Positions 22,886 to 34,744 of a DNA stretch of 64,000 bases are shown piece by piece. Where the stretch lies: positions 44,632,383 through 44,696,382 of the forward strand of contig NC_052133.2 in assembly GCF_016086655.4 (NCBI RefSeq). The letters run 5' to 3'. The position numbers and the translations under genes are program-made. This stretch comes from Lepeophtheirus salmonis. Lineage: Eukaryota; Arthropoda; Copepoda; Siphonostomatoida; Caligidae. Numbering within the stretch: position 1 is the stretch's first letter; each line of letters opens with the position of its first letter. The notes below the pieces were generated by a model that was given only the letters and a program-made list of their open reading frames with translations, did not search any database and had not been told where the DNA came from.

Positions 22886-23811
22886 ATATGGGATTTTTGT
22901 AGAGAAATATTACAGTTATATATCCCTTGCGCTCTACAAAAGTGCATGCCTTTTTTTGATCGACGGTGTGTAACTGATTGAACATTAGTCACATAAATGT
23001 TTTGTTTTACTGTTGTTTCAACCTTCTTGTCTCCTCTTTCTTGTCAGCCTCTTTAATGTTGCATATAGCTGATCTTGATCTCATATTTTAAGTATTTTCT
23101 TTCAATCTACAATATTTTATTATTAGAATACTGTTTTGTTTTAACCCTTTATCAGAGTATTGCTTTCTTTCCTCCCGTCCCCTTTTTCTAGTTCCTTCCT
23201 CTCTTAAATTCCTCATGGTGCGTCCCATACTCCTGCCCCCTCATCACTTCGGCGGCGACGAAGTGTACGGTATTAATTATATCTATTTATCTAGGTATTG
23301 TCATACATACCATTCAAATAATTTGCATTTTTGCATTGTAAGCAGATGTAAACTCATTGGGTTTAAAAAGAGTACATTAAAATCCCTTCATTTAATTTTG
23401 TTCTTAATCATTTTTGATCAATTTAAATTGTATTTTTATTACTTTTTTTATGTATAAATTATATTTTATTGTGAGTCGTTTTTTATCAATAAATATAAGT
23501 TTATTTATCAGAGTACGTTTTACCCTCTGTTATTTTCCTAAGGGGTTTGAAACCCTCCGCTTTAAAAAAAAACACATGTTTATTTCTCATTCCTGCGCTT
23601 ATTTGGATCCTCTCACAAGATAAATTCCAGATTTAACTTCATTCTTTCAAGTTTTTTACTAAATTTTCTTGCATATTCCAGGAGTTTTTATCGATTATGT
23701 CCACCAATAAAGATTTTAGTCACTTCAGTTTATTTTAAGCAGCATGACGGAAAAGTTACTCACCGATTTTGATAAATTTTGTAGGAAGATTATGGATATC
23801 AAGACTAAGTT
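22886..23811. other. spacer, no gene seen
   Basis: T-rich sequence. The overlapping frames at 23215-23623 are hydrophobic/aromatic and not recognised. Confidence 0.45.
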
Positions 23812-23965
23812 AGGGACGTCTGCAGGGCGTTGGATGGTGGGGGTGTAGCCCATCATAAATTACGGCAATTTTTTCTTTTTACTAGAAAATGTCATATTTG
23901 AAATTTTTGATCGAAAAATGTAATATTTGAAATTCAATATTTTTTTTCAACCATCGTTATTTGGT
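23812..23965 (+). mobile_element. family B element, truncated copy B4
   Basis: Starts agggacgtctgcagggcgtt, followed by ggtgggggtgtagccc, then a short ladder (atatttgaaatttttgatcg). Probably 3'-truncated. Confidence 0.5.
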
Positions 23966-24039
23966 TTTTATATTAATTAGAACATACATAAATAAATAAA
24001 CCAGATCAATTGCGTAAAAAGTACCTAAATTAACATTAT

Positions 24040-24745
24040 AGTTTATAATTGAAGCTCCAGGGGGAATGTAGGGGGAGCATCCATATTATTCTCTGAGCTG
24101 GGCCCTAGAGAGATCAAAAATGTAATTTTGTTGGTCGAATTAGTCCCCATCATAAGCCAAATGTATAGTTCTCGGTTCGTTATACTTCTTCTCCATTCTA
24201 CTGCAGGATTTCTTGAAATATCCACAAAAACTTTGGAGTAAATTTTCTGGACAATACGAGATAATTGGGCTACTCTACCACCTATATGGGATTTAAGTCT
24301 TATCAAAGCTTTAATTTAATTCTTATAAAACAAACCATGAAGCCATTTGTCTTCTTCTAAAATAGCTTTTTCATCCCGTTGTGGACTTGCTGTAGCCTTA
24401 TATAAAATTAAATATATTACCAAATTGTTATTAAAGTCAACTCTTTTTTGAAGGTTGAATCTTTTCCAAAAATAAAGTCTTTTCTTGACGGAGGTGCAAA
24501 TTTCATTCCAGTTATCTTCATGAATACTATTACTATTCCGTTTTATACCCAAAATTTCCACCATTCTGCAAACTTTACAACTTCCGACTTCAAAATCCTC
24601 TTCCAGGAGCCTAAAGGTAAAATAGAGGTCCTGTTTTTATTCACTGTTAATCCTACTTTTACTTTAAACTTCCGAAAATAATTCAGTAAGACTTTTAATC
24701 TGGCAATTAGCTGATACTCAGGATTTGCCTCTAATGTTAAAGTTG
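24040..24745 (-). pseudogene. LINE reverse transcriptase C-terminal fragment
   Basis: Minus-strand reading from 24745. The first frame gives ARLKVLLNYFRKFKVKVG and LTVNKNRTSILPLGSW, the motif following the catalytic domain in LINE-type reverse transcriptases (usually FxxxSGLxxNxxKT). After a frameshift near 24560 come VEILGIKRN, NWNEICTSVKKRLYFWKRFN and NNLVIYLILYKA, typical of the thumb region (W..I...V...L..W..R.LSL.GR). After a stop near 24317 a third segment reads ALIRLKSHIGGRVAQL to PTFPLELQL. Palm motifs and endonuclease are absent, so this is a 5'-truncated dead copy. The clade is not determined. Confidence 0.65.
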
Positions 24746-25859
24746 ATTTTTTTTAAATTCCAATTTTCAAATATTTTTGAAAAAAATTGGAATTTTCCAA
24801 TTTTTTTCTAAAATAATTTTCATTTTCCATCATTTTTCAAAAAAATATTCAAAAACAAATCCCCCCCCAAAAAAAAAAAAAAAAAATAATAATGTAATCA
24901 TGAGTACTCTATAAGTAGAAATTTATTTTTGAGAGGTGAAGCTAAAACGTTAAAAACTCATGCTAAGAAATAATTTATGTATTTGCCTATATAAAAAGAA
25001 AAAATGACTTACAAAATAGTAAAATACATACCAGCTGATAAAGTGGTATTGTGAAGGGATAATTTGCATACATATCCCAATTCTTAGGAAATTACTTTTT
25101 CCCTGACTATTATTTGTTAATATTCGAACTTTGGATGAATTGCTCATGATATTCGAGATAAGTATCTGTCTAATTTTTGTTTCGGATCTGGATCCAAAAG
25201 ATTGGTTACCCGAAATTTACTCAAATATTTGAGTCTAAAGATCTGCACTGCCCCGTATTCTATCTTTACTTCCATCAATGCTAAAAACAAAAAAATAGGT
25301 TAGGTTGGGCTACCCAAACATGAAGAATGCCTGCCCCAAGATTTACTAGAGATTAAATAGCACTACAATTACTTAAAATACTCATAAATATCTTCTTCTG
25401 CCCAATATATGATAAACTTTACATATTTTTAAACATAATTTTTTTCAACTTTCTCAATGAATTTATTTTAAACAAAGAATTTATTCATTCAATCCTGAAT
25501 ATGAAAGGGGAAAAAGAAAAAACAAACTCTTATCTAGGGAATTATTTCCTTTTTACCTATTTCTACATACCATATATGTACATACTAAACATATAAGAAT
25601 AAAAAGTGTTAACAAAAGTTTTGAGAGCTTCGTGACTTAATTTTGAATGAGGCTTGAAATGCATTGGAGAACTATGAGTAGAAATAATAAGAAGAGAAAT
25701 TAAACATTTTGGAAAGGGTATAAAGTTATTCTTACATAAAGATGTTCACAGGTGTAAGGTACTAAATCCCTTGCCAAGAAGTCTTCACTCTTCAGGGTGT
25801 TTCATAAATATGCTAGACAAATGTGACATAAGATCCCACTCTAACCTTTGGATATTTAC
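24746..25859. other. spacer, no gene seen
   Basis: Starts with an A/T-ladder-like run and an A-rich tract (24840-24895), then AT-rich unique sequence. No gene supported. Confidence 0.45.
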
Positions 25860-26081
25860 AGGTTGTTTCAGTCCTTGGTTATTTGGTCCAGCCCAGTCCA
25901 GCCTTAAGACTGTTCTCATAATTAAGTCTTTGGGACTACCAGTACAACATAAAACTGATTAAAAAACAAGAAATAAAGCTGAGTGACGTCATCATGGACC
26001 GACCTTAATAAACTTTTAGCACTGATAAGGAGGACTGAGGTGGACGGGACTGCAGTTTTCAGTCCGGATCGAAACAATACT
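25860..26081. mobile_element. family A MITE, copy A5
   Basis: Left end aggttgtttcagtccttggt then tttggtccagcccagtcc. Interior gattaaaaaacaagaaataa and agctgagtgacgtcatcatg. The right end is the complement of agtattgtttcgatccggac. It carries a perfect TGACGTCA at 25984-25991. It is adjacent to the next copy, with eight bases between them (actaatta). Confidence 0.7.
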
Positions 26082-26089
26082 ACTAATTA

Positions 26090-26321
26090 AGTAGTACCAG
26101 TCCTAATTTATTTCGTCCAGTACAGTCCAGATGGGACCAGTCTTAGGACTGGTCCCATCAGTCCTAAGACAGTCGTTCCTTTGGAACATAGAATTGATTA
26201 AAAAAAAAGAAATAAAGTTGAGTGACGTCATCAAAGGCCGAAATTTACCGGTTCTTGGGGGCTGATATGAAGGACGGAAGTGGACGAGACTGCAGTCTTC
26301 AGCCCGGATCGTAACAACACT
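26090..26321. mobile_element. family A MITE, copy A6
   Basis: Left end agtagtaccagtcctaattt. An internal 26-bp perfect inverted repeat lies near 26136-26163 (ggaccagtctta and its complement). The CRE block tgagtgacgtcatcaaagg follows (TGACGTCA at 26223-26230). The right end is the complement of agtgttgttacgatccgggc. Flanks actaatta and actaaaag match in five of eight bases. Confidence 0.7.
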
Positions 26322-26338
26322 ACTAAAAGAGTACGACT

Positions 26339-26537
26339 AGTGTTGTGTTTGTCCTACTTTAAGACCACCGTCCAGTCCAATCCATTTTTTCTAGTATTTG
26401 GGTTAACAAACCATCGACATTTTTAGGAAACAGTTCAAGGACCGACAGTTTAAGACTGGTCCCATGGATCAAAATTTCTAAGGACTGATTCTAACACTGA
26501 ACTGGATTGGACTAAATAAATTAGGACCGATACAACA
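26339..26537. mobile_element. family A MITE, copy A7
   Basis: Left end agtgttgtgtttgtcctact. The right part aactggattggactaaataa then attaggaccgatacaaca is the complement of the usual left end. This variant lacks the CRE block and instead has caaaccatcgacatttttag. Confidence 0.65.
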
Positions 26538-26573
26538 TGATTAGGTTCAAGCTCTTACAAAAAATTGGCAAAC
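26395..26573 (+). repeat. 179-bp direct duplication, copy 1
   Basis: From tatttgggttaacaaaccat to aaaaaattggcaaa, repeated at 26679-26856 with a handful of substitutions. The unit includes the right half of copy A7 and about 36 bp of its downstream flank, so it is a segmental duplication rather than a second transposition. Confidence 0.8.
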
Positions 26574-26678
26574 TAATACTTTCATTTAGGTTAAGTAAAT
26601 GTTCGTAATTTATTCTTATTAAATAACAATACGACTATTTGTTGCAAAATATGTGCAATACTCTTAATACTTAACTCT

Positions 26679-26856
26679 TATTTGGGTTAACAAACCATCG
26701 ACATTTTTAGGAAACAGTTCAAGGACCGACAGTTAAGGACTGGTCCCAAGGATCGAAATTTCTAGTGACTGATTCTAACACTGAACTGGATTGAACTAAA
26801 TAAATTAGGACCCACACAACATGATTAGGTTCAAGCTTTTACAAAAAATTGGCAAA
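26679..26856 (+). repeat. 179-bp direct duplication, copy 2 (partial family A MITE A8)
   Basis: Second copy of 26395-26573, offset by 284 bp. It starts in the middle of the MITE, so it contains only the right half of family A plus the same downstream flank. Confidence 0.8.
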
Positions 26857-28409
26857 ATAAAACTTGCCGCTAGGTTGGGCGTCATTTTTAATATTTTGAA
26901 ATTATATTTTTTGGTTTTTTTATTATTACACAAATACAATTTTTTAATACCATAAAAAATTAAGCACTTGCTCTTATAAGATTTATGAAACAAACATTTA
27001 TAAAATCGGTTAACTCTGAGTTGAATTATGTCTGACGTAAGTTCGAGGATCTTTCGAAAAGGGCTAAGCATTGAGGACTCCCAAACGGACCCTCCTATTG
27101 CCATAATGATAAAATTAGACATATAGGTGGCGCTTTGTTAGTAATCCAAATCGTTGTGAGTGTGTACACTACACATGGAATGCCTCAAATGTGACCTGTC
27201 AACACAAAAATAATGTAGAATAATTTTTTTTCAGAATTGATTCTGTTTTATTTTTGTATTCTTTGTCAATTAAATATTGTCCATTTCTATTAATAAAATA
27301 TTCTGATTAATTCTTGTGAGAAAACACAAACTGCAATTAAAGTAACAGACATTTACATGAGAATTTGAATGGCTTTATTAAGATCGAATTAAGTCCTACA
27401 ATTTGTATAATGATTCTAAGCTATAGGTAAAATTCTTGGATTTGCCATTATATCCCAATAACGTGAAAACAGAGCCTGTAATTGACTAGAATAATGCGTC
27501 TATGAAATTTTGGGATTTATAAATGCAAATACAATAAATAAAAGTAAATATAGTGGAAATTGGATATCTTAAACTTTAAAGACCAGACCATTTTGTCCGA
27601 GAAATGAAAAATTCATTTTATTATCTTTAAATTTCTGAGTATATCATAAGCATATTAATATACTAAGAAATATCCATGTAATCGTAATATAACTTATTTT
27701 TTGCTTAAGATTAAATCCTTGTTTTGTATAAGCTTCAAATCCGATCCTTTTTAAGAGCTATACCAAACATAGAAACCATTTAGTTTATTTTCACGTTATT
27801 ACATCAAATCCCAAATCTTATCTCATTGAATCCCAACCCACGATTTTTTTACCCTCTTCATCAATAAGAAAACCCCTTCTTAAAATTCTTTGAGTCTTAA
27901 AATTATTCATTCAATCATTTTGTGATTCGAACGCCTGACTTCGAATACAAATCCCTATAAGAAAAAAACTTTTTTTCATCCAACTTTCTTATCGTATAAA
28001 AACTTGGCAACGTTTTTTTATTTTTTTTATTCTGTTATTACTATTTTGTCTACGAAAAAGTCGGAGAAGGTAAAATGATATTAAAGAATTACCTTATTTT
28101 TATGCCGATGGTCATTCAATTCTATACCAACGTATTCATTAACTAAGAGTAGGTAAACATAGAGAAACAAAGACCATACGATTAATCGTGAGCGAACGAT
28201 TGGCCACAAATATTTTTGCCTATAGTAAAATCTACACGAATATTTAAATTATTTGAACTCTTGTTTTTACTCAGGACGCTCATAATGATAAAATAATACG
28301 TTATTTTTATGTATTTTAGATATGAAGTATTTTCAAAATTAATATTTTTTCCTATATTTATAAGAGCAAGGTCAAAATGGCGTGCCTCACATTTTACATC
28401 TATTACTTC
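26857..28409. other. spacer, no gene seen
   Basis: AT-rich. The minus-strand frame 26805-27122 starts MSNFIIMAIGGSVWESSMLS and could be a fragment of something coding, but I recognise no family. The 120-codon minus frame at 28182-28544 is Lys/Ile/Asn-rich and overlaps an equally open plus frame, so it is judged compositional. Confidence 0.4.
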
Positions 28410-28715
28410 TTTTTTTTTTAGACTTACTTTTTTTATACGATACATTAGAAGAATAACAAGGAATATATATCTAAAAAATTTGAGACTCGTAAATCTATTT
28501 TTTATTTTTAAAATATCATTTCGATATGAGGGAGGCTTTATCATTTTTTTTCTTTTTTCATGACAACAATTAAAAGATCCTTTTCTCTATTTTTTTAGGG
28601 ATACCTTTTTGCCTTTTCATACTTAATTGTTAAATAATATGTCAGAGAATATATATGAAAATTTTGAGACTGATAGATTCCTTTTTTGTTCAAAAAAATC
28701 ATTTTTTAAGAAGGA
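28410..28715 (+). repeat. degenerate tandem duplication
   Basis: The stretch about 28410-28528 and the stretch about 28590-28710 share tttttttag, gaatatatat..aaa.tttgagact, tttttt and aaatatcattt-like blocks in the same order. Origin unknown. Confidence 0.4.
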
Positions 28716-28805
28716 GCTGTTCAAATTCGGGAAAAATGTTAAGCCTTCTGTCTTGATTGGTTAAAATGATAGTATGATAAATAAGTATTGTTCACATGCT
28801 AAACA

Positions 28806-29342
28806 CAGTCTGCATAAGCTATTGGTACCGCAAAAAAGCTTTACAATCTCTATACGAGGTCAAAAGCGTGAGCAGACCTCTGTTACTTGATTCCTTGCAA
28901 ATCTCAAAATTCATTCAGGATACGACTGATAAATTCGTCTTTGGTGTTTGAGGGGGTCGGTATGTTTGTCGTTCGATCGCGTCCTACACACAAAAATCCA
29001 ACAGAATAAGATCCCTCCAGTTTGGAGTCAAAAAGTTTGGGGAGATGAAGTCCTCAAAATTGTCTTGGAGCCATTTGAGACATTTTTTTCGAGGTTTGGC
29101 AGGGAGCTGAGTCCTTTAGAGACCCTGAATTCCCTCCTACCCTTGCAACAAATGTCTCACTGAGTCCCAGAGTTCGAGCAATTGTTATGTTGCCGCTCTC
29201 GTCACACAAATTTGTCATTTTTTTTTCAAATAGTGGAGATTTGAACAAGCTATTTAACTTTAAAAAAATTAAGCTTCTTAAGTCCCCCCGTTTGCCCAAG
29301 AGATCACACTAAAGGAGCTACATAGATAGCTTGCGCACCCTG
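28806..29342 (-). mobile_element. internally deleted Tc1/mariner-like element
   Basis: The minus-strand end is cagggtgcgcaagctatcta (from 29342). The other end, cagtctgcataagctattgg (from 28806), is its imperfect inverted counterpart. TA follows at 29343-29344; the left flank reads CA. Minus-strand translation gives SGNITIARTLGLSETFVARV, a helix-turn-helix-like piece (about 29200-29140). A shifted frame then gives WLQDNFEDFISP and NWRDLILLDFCV, a decayed version of the WPPNSPDLNPLDF-type block (about 29060-28975). A stop replaces Trp after FCV. The catalytic middle is missing. Confidence 0.6.
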
Positions 29343-29344
29343 TA

Positions 29345-30774
29345 TGTAATGTATATAAATTAATTATTGTTCATTTGCCGAAATATATTTTTTAATTAGT
29401 TATATTTATTAATTATCAGTATATAAACACAACAAAGTAGTATGTACCCATGGATTGCCGAACAAGCATAATATTAGGCAGGGACATTGACCTCCTCTTC
29501 CCTGAAATTATGTTTCTTCGTGAATCCCAGAGTATTTTCCAATATGAAAAATCCATCATGTTGAATGATAATTAATTGATAACGGAGAAGTTATTAGCAT
29601 TTTTTCCATTTGAACCGTTGTTGTGTTTGTTAATTATTTAATTTTTATTCAAATTACTACAACTGTAAAGATTTGAACTACATTCGAACGATATACCACT
29701 ACGTTGTGTTTACATAATGATCATTAATGAATATAATTAATAGAAAAAATATTTTTCTGCAAAATATCACAAATTAATTTACTTGTATAACATATATAGC
29801 ATATGAATAATACCTATTTTTTATACTTTCATTGATAATAATTGAATTAAAATGTAAATTCGCATAGATCAATATATTAAATATCATTTTTGGGCAAATG
29901 TCCATAAATTGTCTTACAGGCAAATATCCTTATCAAGACCTCATTGTGGATTAATTCCTCATCACATTTAATATTAAAGACGTCAAATGATTGTAGAAAA
30001 GAACCTTAAGAAAAGGTCCGATATTTGTTGTTTAGCATTTTTATTGCTTATACTTTTGGTCACTTTACGAGAATAACGTTCGACAGCAGCAACGAAAGCG
30101 TAGATTTTTGCCATTTTTCTCATCCATAGGTCGGCAATAACAGCTTTGTGATAAGCAAAGTTTTTACTGAAAACCTCTACGATCCTTCAGGATCTCTGGA
30201 TTTCCCCCATGATGGTCCATTGAGCTATGGTTTGAGTATATTTGAAAATATCTCTTTAAGTAACTATACAACCTCTATGAATTTCCACTTTTAACTGAAT
30301 TAGTAAGGTGGGTTCTGCAAAGGCATTTTTTCTGACTTTTTCATGAGAAAACAAGACAAAAAATAAAAAAAATGACGCCCTCTTTGGTATAATTTAAAGG
30401 GACTTCTTGAGCGGGAAGAATCTATAAATAAGACAATGAATTTACTCAAGATTGCAGGTGTGTTTCACGACTTTGTTCTCTAGCTTTGATGTAAGCAATG
30501 ATACAATTTTGGAGAATTTATTAGGTTTTAATCATTGGGTAAAAAATTTAGAGAAATTACGGATCTAGGAATATTGTAAGTTGCCTTTTAGAAAAAGAAG
30601 ACGTTAAAAAATGAAACATGTGTTGGACCCCCGCCTTACCCCTCTGTATTTTAAAAGAAATGTTTCCTTAGGGAATAAAAACTTTTTTATTTTATATATA
30701 TTATAAAGAAAATTAAAAAAAATAATGAGTGTAGATCTGTTAAAAATATTTAAGTTTGTTATCAAAAAATAAAT
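29345..30774. other. spacer, no confident gene
   Basis: AT-rich. A minus-strand open stretch of about 66 codons (about 30195-29995) reads AYHKAVIADLWMRKMAKIYA and looks less biased than its surroundings, but it has no start, family or splice support. Confidence 0.4.
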
Positions 30775-31250
30775 AAAGGGTGGTTCAGGTAAATCCTGAC
30801 CATCTTTAACTACACCTTGAACAATAAGAAAATCCTTTAACTCGGTTTTTTTAATTTTAAAGTGAGAAATTGAGCGTTGACCTTAAGTTTTTAGGTTTTG
30901 ACTTCCTGTTTCAATAAGACTCAGCCCCTTCTCACAAGGCCTGCAAGACACTAAACTTGTTGAAAGAGGAAAAGGTGCCATTTTGGGACTTCAAGAACAG
31001 GCCCTGTAACCATGGATTACTTTTTTTTAGGCAGATTTATTGAGGAAGGACTCTGCCAATTCACGTAACAGTATCAACTTCTTGAAGACCTTCATCATCA
31101 AGGTGTGGGACAAAGCATCCCTGCGAACGCGTTCAAAGCCTGCAAAGGCATTGTATCGAGCCAATGATTGGAGAAGATGGTGGACACATTGTTTGAATTC
31201 TGTCTTTTGTATTATTAGAAACTTGTTAATATAATTCCAAACCTCTACTT
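30775..31250 (+). mobile_element. internally deleted relative of the 13.5-kb element
   Basis: The left end gggtggttcaggtaaatcct (from 30779) and accatctttaactacacctt match the terminal repeat of 13493-14699. The plus strand then shows DSAPSHKACKTLNLLKEEKV (second catalytic Asp region, about 30917-30975), a frameshifted TMDYFF block, SANSRNSINFLKTFIIKVWD (about 31055-31115) and a scrambled C-terminus ending near 31240. The N-terminal half is absent. The right terminal repeat is not recognised. Confidence 0.6.
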
Positions 31251-32674
31251 GCAGTTAGAGGTGTTCCCAATCCTGTAGTTTAGGGTTAACTTCCTTTCTT
31301 ATACAGCCGCAATAAGTGTTACTGACTACCCCCCCACCATATTTTCTAACAAAATTAATTATGAGGTATAAATTCATTCACAAATACGAATAAAGTTACA
31401 TAATATAGGTGGTTGTGTTAAGCATCATTATACGTGTACACGTAATACAATTAATTTATACAAATTTGCATATTCTTATCTTCAAACCTCAACAACTCCC
31501 CCTGTCGAAATAAAGAGGTTAGGTGCTTTATAATATGCCTTGTCTACAGGAGTGAAAAACAGGAAGGACCAATGACTTACATAGACCAGTATGATAACAT
31601 ATCAGCGTATATATATGGATTTTGATGTTATAGGTAATTTAGGAACGAAAAGGGAAAAATCAAAAAAATCTTTTTTACAAATTTTATACAGAAATAATCA
31701 TTAAGATTATTTTGAAGGGAGATGTAAAATAAATGAAAACTTTTGAAAAAAATTGAAAACAAAATATCTTTTTTAAAAATTAGACACTCTTTTCCAAGTA
31801 TCAAGAGTTTAATTAGATATTTCATTATTTTTCTTTTTATTAGTTTGCATCTGTTACAAAATCCTTTTGAAATTTTCGTTTGCTTTCTCTTCTACTTAAT
31901 TTTTTATCATAATTGGAAAATGTCCAAATATCAAGGGTTCTTTCTCTTCTTTGTTAGTATTATATCAAAATGATTATGATACAATCATAGATTAAAATTG
32001 AAGAAGGGTGTGATGCTATTATAAGTTAATTCACATGTCACTTTTTTTGAATGAGTGTTCACTCTCCATGATGTATCCTTAGTAACTCGAAGCATCGACT
32101 CTCAGAGTGAGAAAAAAGGTTAATAACTACTGTCGGGATGTAACGCGTCAGTTAGTAATATATTACTTGTCTAAATACTAATGATATAATACTATTATAT
32201 TACTGAAAACGTCATATATAATATAACGAAATTACTTTTTTAATTGAGTAGTATGTATGTAATAACTTATTATATCCATGTTTTTATTTTAAGAAATACA
32301 TATTGAAATTAAAATAGCTTGAAAAGTGGAAGCAGGTTTTTTTATTGATTGGGTTGCATGATATTGACGTAGCTTGAGGTTTGTTTTGATTAAAAAGTTT
32401 TTTTCTATCGATGACATAGAAGCTAGTAGAAAACTTGTGGTACAAATGTCTTCACCTGGAAAATCTCAAATAGATATCAGCAGGGATTTTCTCGTCAACC
32501 AAACATAAGTTTACCGGATTATATGGCCCTATAAAGTTCGTGATAATGTTCCTAGAAAGCCTGACCAAAGAATAAAGAGGAATATTTGTACAAAGGCTGT
32601 CGTAAGGGACATCAAAGATTGGAATGTTCGAAATCCCCAATGTACGATCAGAGGGATGACTATGGACACAGGTA
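31251..32674. other. spacer, no gene seen
   Basis: AT-rich. Overlapping Phe/Ile/Lys-rich frames on both strands at 31628-31973 are compositional. The frame at 32452-32640 has no recognisable motif. Confidence 0.45.
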
Positions 32675-32957
32675 TAATGTCTTAGTCCTTACTTATTTGG
32701 TCCAGTCTAGTCTTTGGACAAGTCCTATCAGTCCTTGGGACCGGTTTTCTGGACTGTCAGTACTAGAACTGATTAAAAAAGAAGAAATATAGTTGAGTGA
32801 CGTCATCAAGGACCAAACTTTATCAGTGTTAGGATTGATATGTAGGATTGAGCTATATCAGTTTTATAACTTATATGTGGGACTGAACTGGATCGGAACG
32901 AAACTGAACTAGACGGGACTGCAGTCTTCAGTTCTAAATGAGGATCGGCACACCACT
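32675..32957. mobile_element. family A MITE, copy A9
   Basis: Left end aatgtcttagtccttactta then tttggtccagtctagtcttt. The core agttgagtgacgtcatcaag has a perfect TGACGTCA (32798-32805). The right part is gacgggactgcagtcttcag, and the end is the complement of agtggtgtgccgatcc. It is one of the three copies that retain an intact CRE. Confidence 0.7.
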
Positions 32958-33424
32958 AGGCATGTCAGCAAAAACCATGAATATGATCATCAAAGCGGAG
33001 CTTAGAGCTAAATCAAACCCTATAACTTTTGATTAATTACAATAAAAAAAACCAGGCTCACTAGATCAAAATTTCTCCTCAATATTATGAAAGCAAGGCC
33101 ACCAGTAAATACGTTTTATAAACGGAATTTTCCCAGGATTAACAGACAGAGTCTTTAATAGCCGAACAGACAGGTATATACTTCATCAAATAGCCTCATG
33201 AAGTATCTGATACCTATACATATTTTTAAGTATTTGACAGAGGTGATAAAAAGTTATTATACCGCAAGTCCAAGTACTGGAATATTTTTATTGAGTTCAG
33301 TTCGAGTCCTCAGATGTCTGTGGGGCTCATTTTAAGTCCATATTATCATATGATCCATAGAACGAAGGCTTTTCTTTCGTTCAATATAAAATCCTTTCTA
33401 ATAAGTTTGTTTTCATTTTTGGTA
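32958..33424. other. spacer, no gene seen
   Basis: No supported feature. Confidence 0.4.
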
Positions 33425-34205
33425 TGTTATTGAGATGGAAAAACGCAATCACTAATCAAGTAGTATTTGCAAATTTGAAATTTTCAAAATTCTTTGAACA
33501 CAAATAACTAAAAAAACAAAACTATGCTAGATTGCCATCATTGATTCCATCTGATTCCCTGTTGTTGAAGAATTCCAAATTGGTGAAATTGGTCTAGATC
33601 ATTTATTTGAAACAAATTCAGGTACTTTTTGTGGAAAATTAAATTTTTTCTGTATGAAGTCAATATGTTAGAATTTTTTTTACTTATAAATTCATATTAT
33701 TGTAAATATTGATATGTTAGAGTTGAAATAGGATAACATGTCCGTAAAAACAACAGCTTCAAATGCTACCTCAAGGCCTAATACAGTTATGATTTTTTTT
33801 CATTATGGGTCCATTCAAAAATAAATTAATAAAAAAGTTTTTCCTTTTATTTAAAAGAGTTAAAACAAAGTGGTCCATTCCTTAAAAAAAAGTAAACATA
33901 GAGAAAAATGGAAAGCAAGATCAAATAATGGCAACCTTTTTTCGATACAAAACTGTGTATATTCAAAAGTTCTACTAATAATAAAACCATATTTGGACTA
34001 TAAAAACTAATATTACCATGTTTGTGACAGTTTATGCAAGATTAATATCTTTAATTTAATAAGTGAAAATGGTTACTCCCTGGGAGAATCAAGGCAGTGA
34101 TTGAGGCCCATAAAGATCATATTCAACATGAATACGCTATTATTATCTTTGTTATTCAATAAACCAAAAAATACGTCACAATTCAGGATCTCTTTGATGT
34201 CAAAG
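33425..34205 (+). repeat. dispersed repeat C, copy 2
   Basis: Uninterrupted relative of 15960-17000. It shares aaaattctttgaa, ctatgctaga, aaaatggaaagcaag, acagtttatgcaagattaat, aatggttactccctgggaga and the final cgtcacaatt region. It supplies the pre-insertion context for the B element in copy 1. Confidence 0.55.
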
Positions 34206-34744
34206 TTTTTCCTATCTCTTAATTAGAGACAGCGATAGTGGACAGTTGAAATTAAATTATTGCAACCTTTTAATAGTAAGTGAAGAGAAGCCATGCGTTG
34301 AAAAGCAAAGAGTCTATTATTGGATTTGGAAAAGAAGGATCTTGACTTTTTTGTGATATTCGGACAATGCGCAATTGGGAGGATTATGAAAGCTGATAGA
34401 AGGCCTCATTATCTGGAGTAAGTTGTGGATTTTGTCTTTTATGGTGTATGTAGGGGTTCTCGGAGTCCAATCAGTGGACAGAGAAGTAATGCCAGAATAG
34501 ATCATTATGTAAGTGATTGCGACATTATGCCAGTTGATCAATGTTCTAGAATAAAAAAGCCAGAAGTGACTGGACAAGACAGATTTGCGCAATACAACTC
34601 CTGTTCAAGGCATTCCTGAAAATAATTATTCTGTAATGATTTATGGTAAATACAAGACCTTACATAATGATCTCCTCCAGGATCATCCATCTGTATCTCC
34701 CCCCTGATACTCCATAAAAGACTAACTCAATACCTCTTTTACAT
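34206..34744. other. spacer, no confident gene
   Basis: Two opposing frames at 34317-34619 are of similar length. Neither has a recognised motif, so no call is made. Confidence 0.4.

Noticed and set aside
28182..28544. 120-codon minus-strand frame
   Set aside because: Lys/Ile/Asn-rich, with an equally open frame on the other strand, in sequence containing degenerate tandem repeats. No motif or splice signal.
29995..30195. Minus-strand 66-codon stretch (AYHKAVIADLWMRK…)
   Set aside because: Looks somewhat coding-like but lacks a start, a family and reliable splice sites.
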